Shown here in pieces: positions 45,948 to 46,014 of a stretch of DNA of 46,014 bases. Numbering within the stretch: position 1 is the first letter of the stretch; each line of letters opens with the position of its first letter. Origin of the DNA: a virus. The translations under genes and the position numbers were made by a program. The stretch covers positions 1 to 46,014 of IMG/VR virus record IMGVR_UViG_3300049433_000030; one strand, 5' to 3'. Below the pieces are notes generated by a model. It saw only the letters and a list, made by a program, of their open reading frames with translations. It searched no databases and was not told the DNA's origin.

Positions 45948-46014
45948 CGTAACGCGCGCGCGAACGAGACGCGTGCGACGGCGCGCGCTCCGAGCGTAAG
46001 CGCGCGCCGCGGCG

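Larger units (their letters stand above)
45347..46014. other. non-coding repeat-rich region upstream of the late operon
   Basis: No frame here has convincing composition or a start with a ribosome-binding site. The region is strongly GC-rich on the left (G6/C7 run at 45551-45567), then contains tandem CTAGC repeats, two 54-bp units with iterons, and an alternating purine-pyrimidine tract with a hairpin at the right. Short GTAAGTGCC words recur at 45416, 45704 and 45758. Its role may be replication origin, packaging or regulation. Confidence 0.6.

Noticed and set aside
1-46014. complete circular genome joining the right end to the left end
   Set aside because: The left gene lacks about its first half, and the right end has no coding sequence that could supply it.

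Overview
The window is a stretch of a temperate tailed-phage genome (or prophage) with podovirus-type virion genes. Evidence: a portal, a large terminase, an N4-gp56-type major capsid protein, head-tail adaptor and gp10-like tail proteins, large internal virion proteins, short tail-fibre genes, no tape measure or sheath, and a tyrosine integrase next to a convincing attP. GC content is moderately high. The host cannot be named. The attP core matches, from memory, the 3' end of a tRNA-Gly(UCC) of enterobacterial type, and a spanin-like lipoprotein implies an outer membrane, so a Gram-negative host is likely. The first gene is cut by the left edge and its missing N-terminus is not at the right edge, so the window is not a closed circle.

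Layout. Bases 1-16362 are mostly plus-strand early/replication genes, most of them joined by 4-base ATGA or GTGA overlaps: a MoxR/CobS-like ATPase and VWA/CobT-like partner, a nucleotide diphosphohydrolase (MazZ-type domain), a DUF7220 membrane protein, a primase-helicase, a metallophosphoesterase and a small zincin. Then comes a control region (7.9-9.7 kb) with two minus-strand ribbon-helix-helix regulators, promoters and palindromic operators. It is followed by an SSB-like zinc-ribbon protein, a possible excisionase, the antisense integrase, attP, a PD-(D/E)XK nuclease whose 5' end contains attP, a VRR-NUC nuclease and many small zinc-binding or hypothetical proteins.

Bases 16256-45295 form one long minus-strand late operon. 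In transcription order (right to left) it holds small genes, the small terminase, a spanin-like lipoprotein and holin candidate, a glycosyltransferase, a GH75-type chitosanase-like hydrolase, the large terminase, portal, scaffold, capsid, tail fibres, head-tail adaptor, tail fibre, gp10-like protein, S74 chaperone protein, a CHAP-like muralytic protein and two polyvalent/internal virion proteins. A plus-strand gene for a small secreted protein sits between those last two. A promoter with an embedded operator lies at 45315-45342.

Bases 45347-46014 have no convincing gene. They hold structured repeats: an 11-12 bp CTAGC array, two 54-bp units carrying 9-bp-spaced TGTAAC iterons, a 9-bp-stem hairpin and a 30-base alternating purine-pyrimidine tract. 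This may be an origin or control region.

Three observations stand out. First, attP lies inside the coding sequence of a nuclease, with AGTGTAGAA arm sites on both sides. Second, a TTGTGCAAC-like operator recurs at five control points across the genome. Third, the last 11 codons of the VWA gene are duplicated, with only synonymous differences, around a tiny membrane-protein gene.
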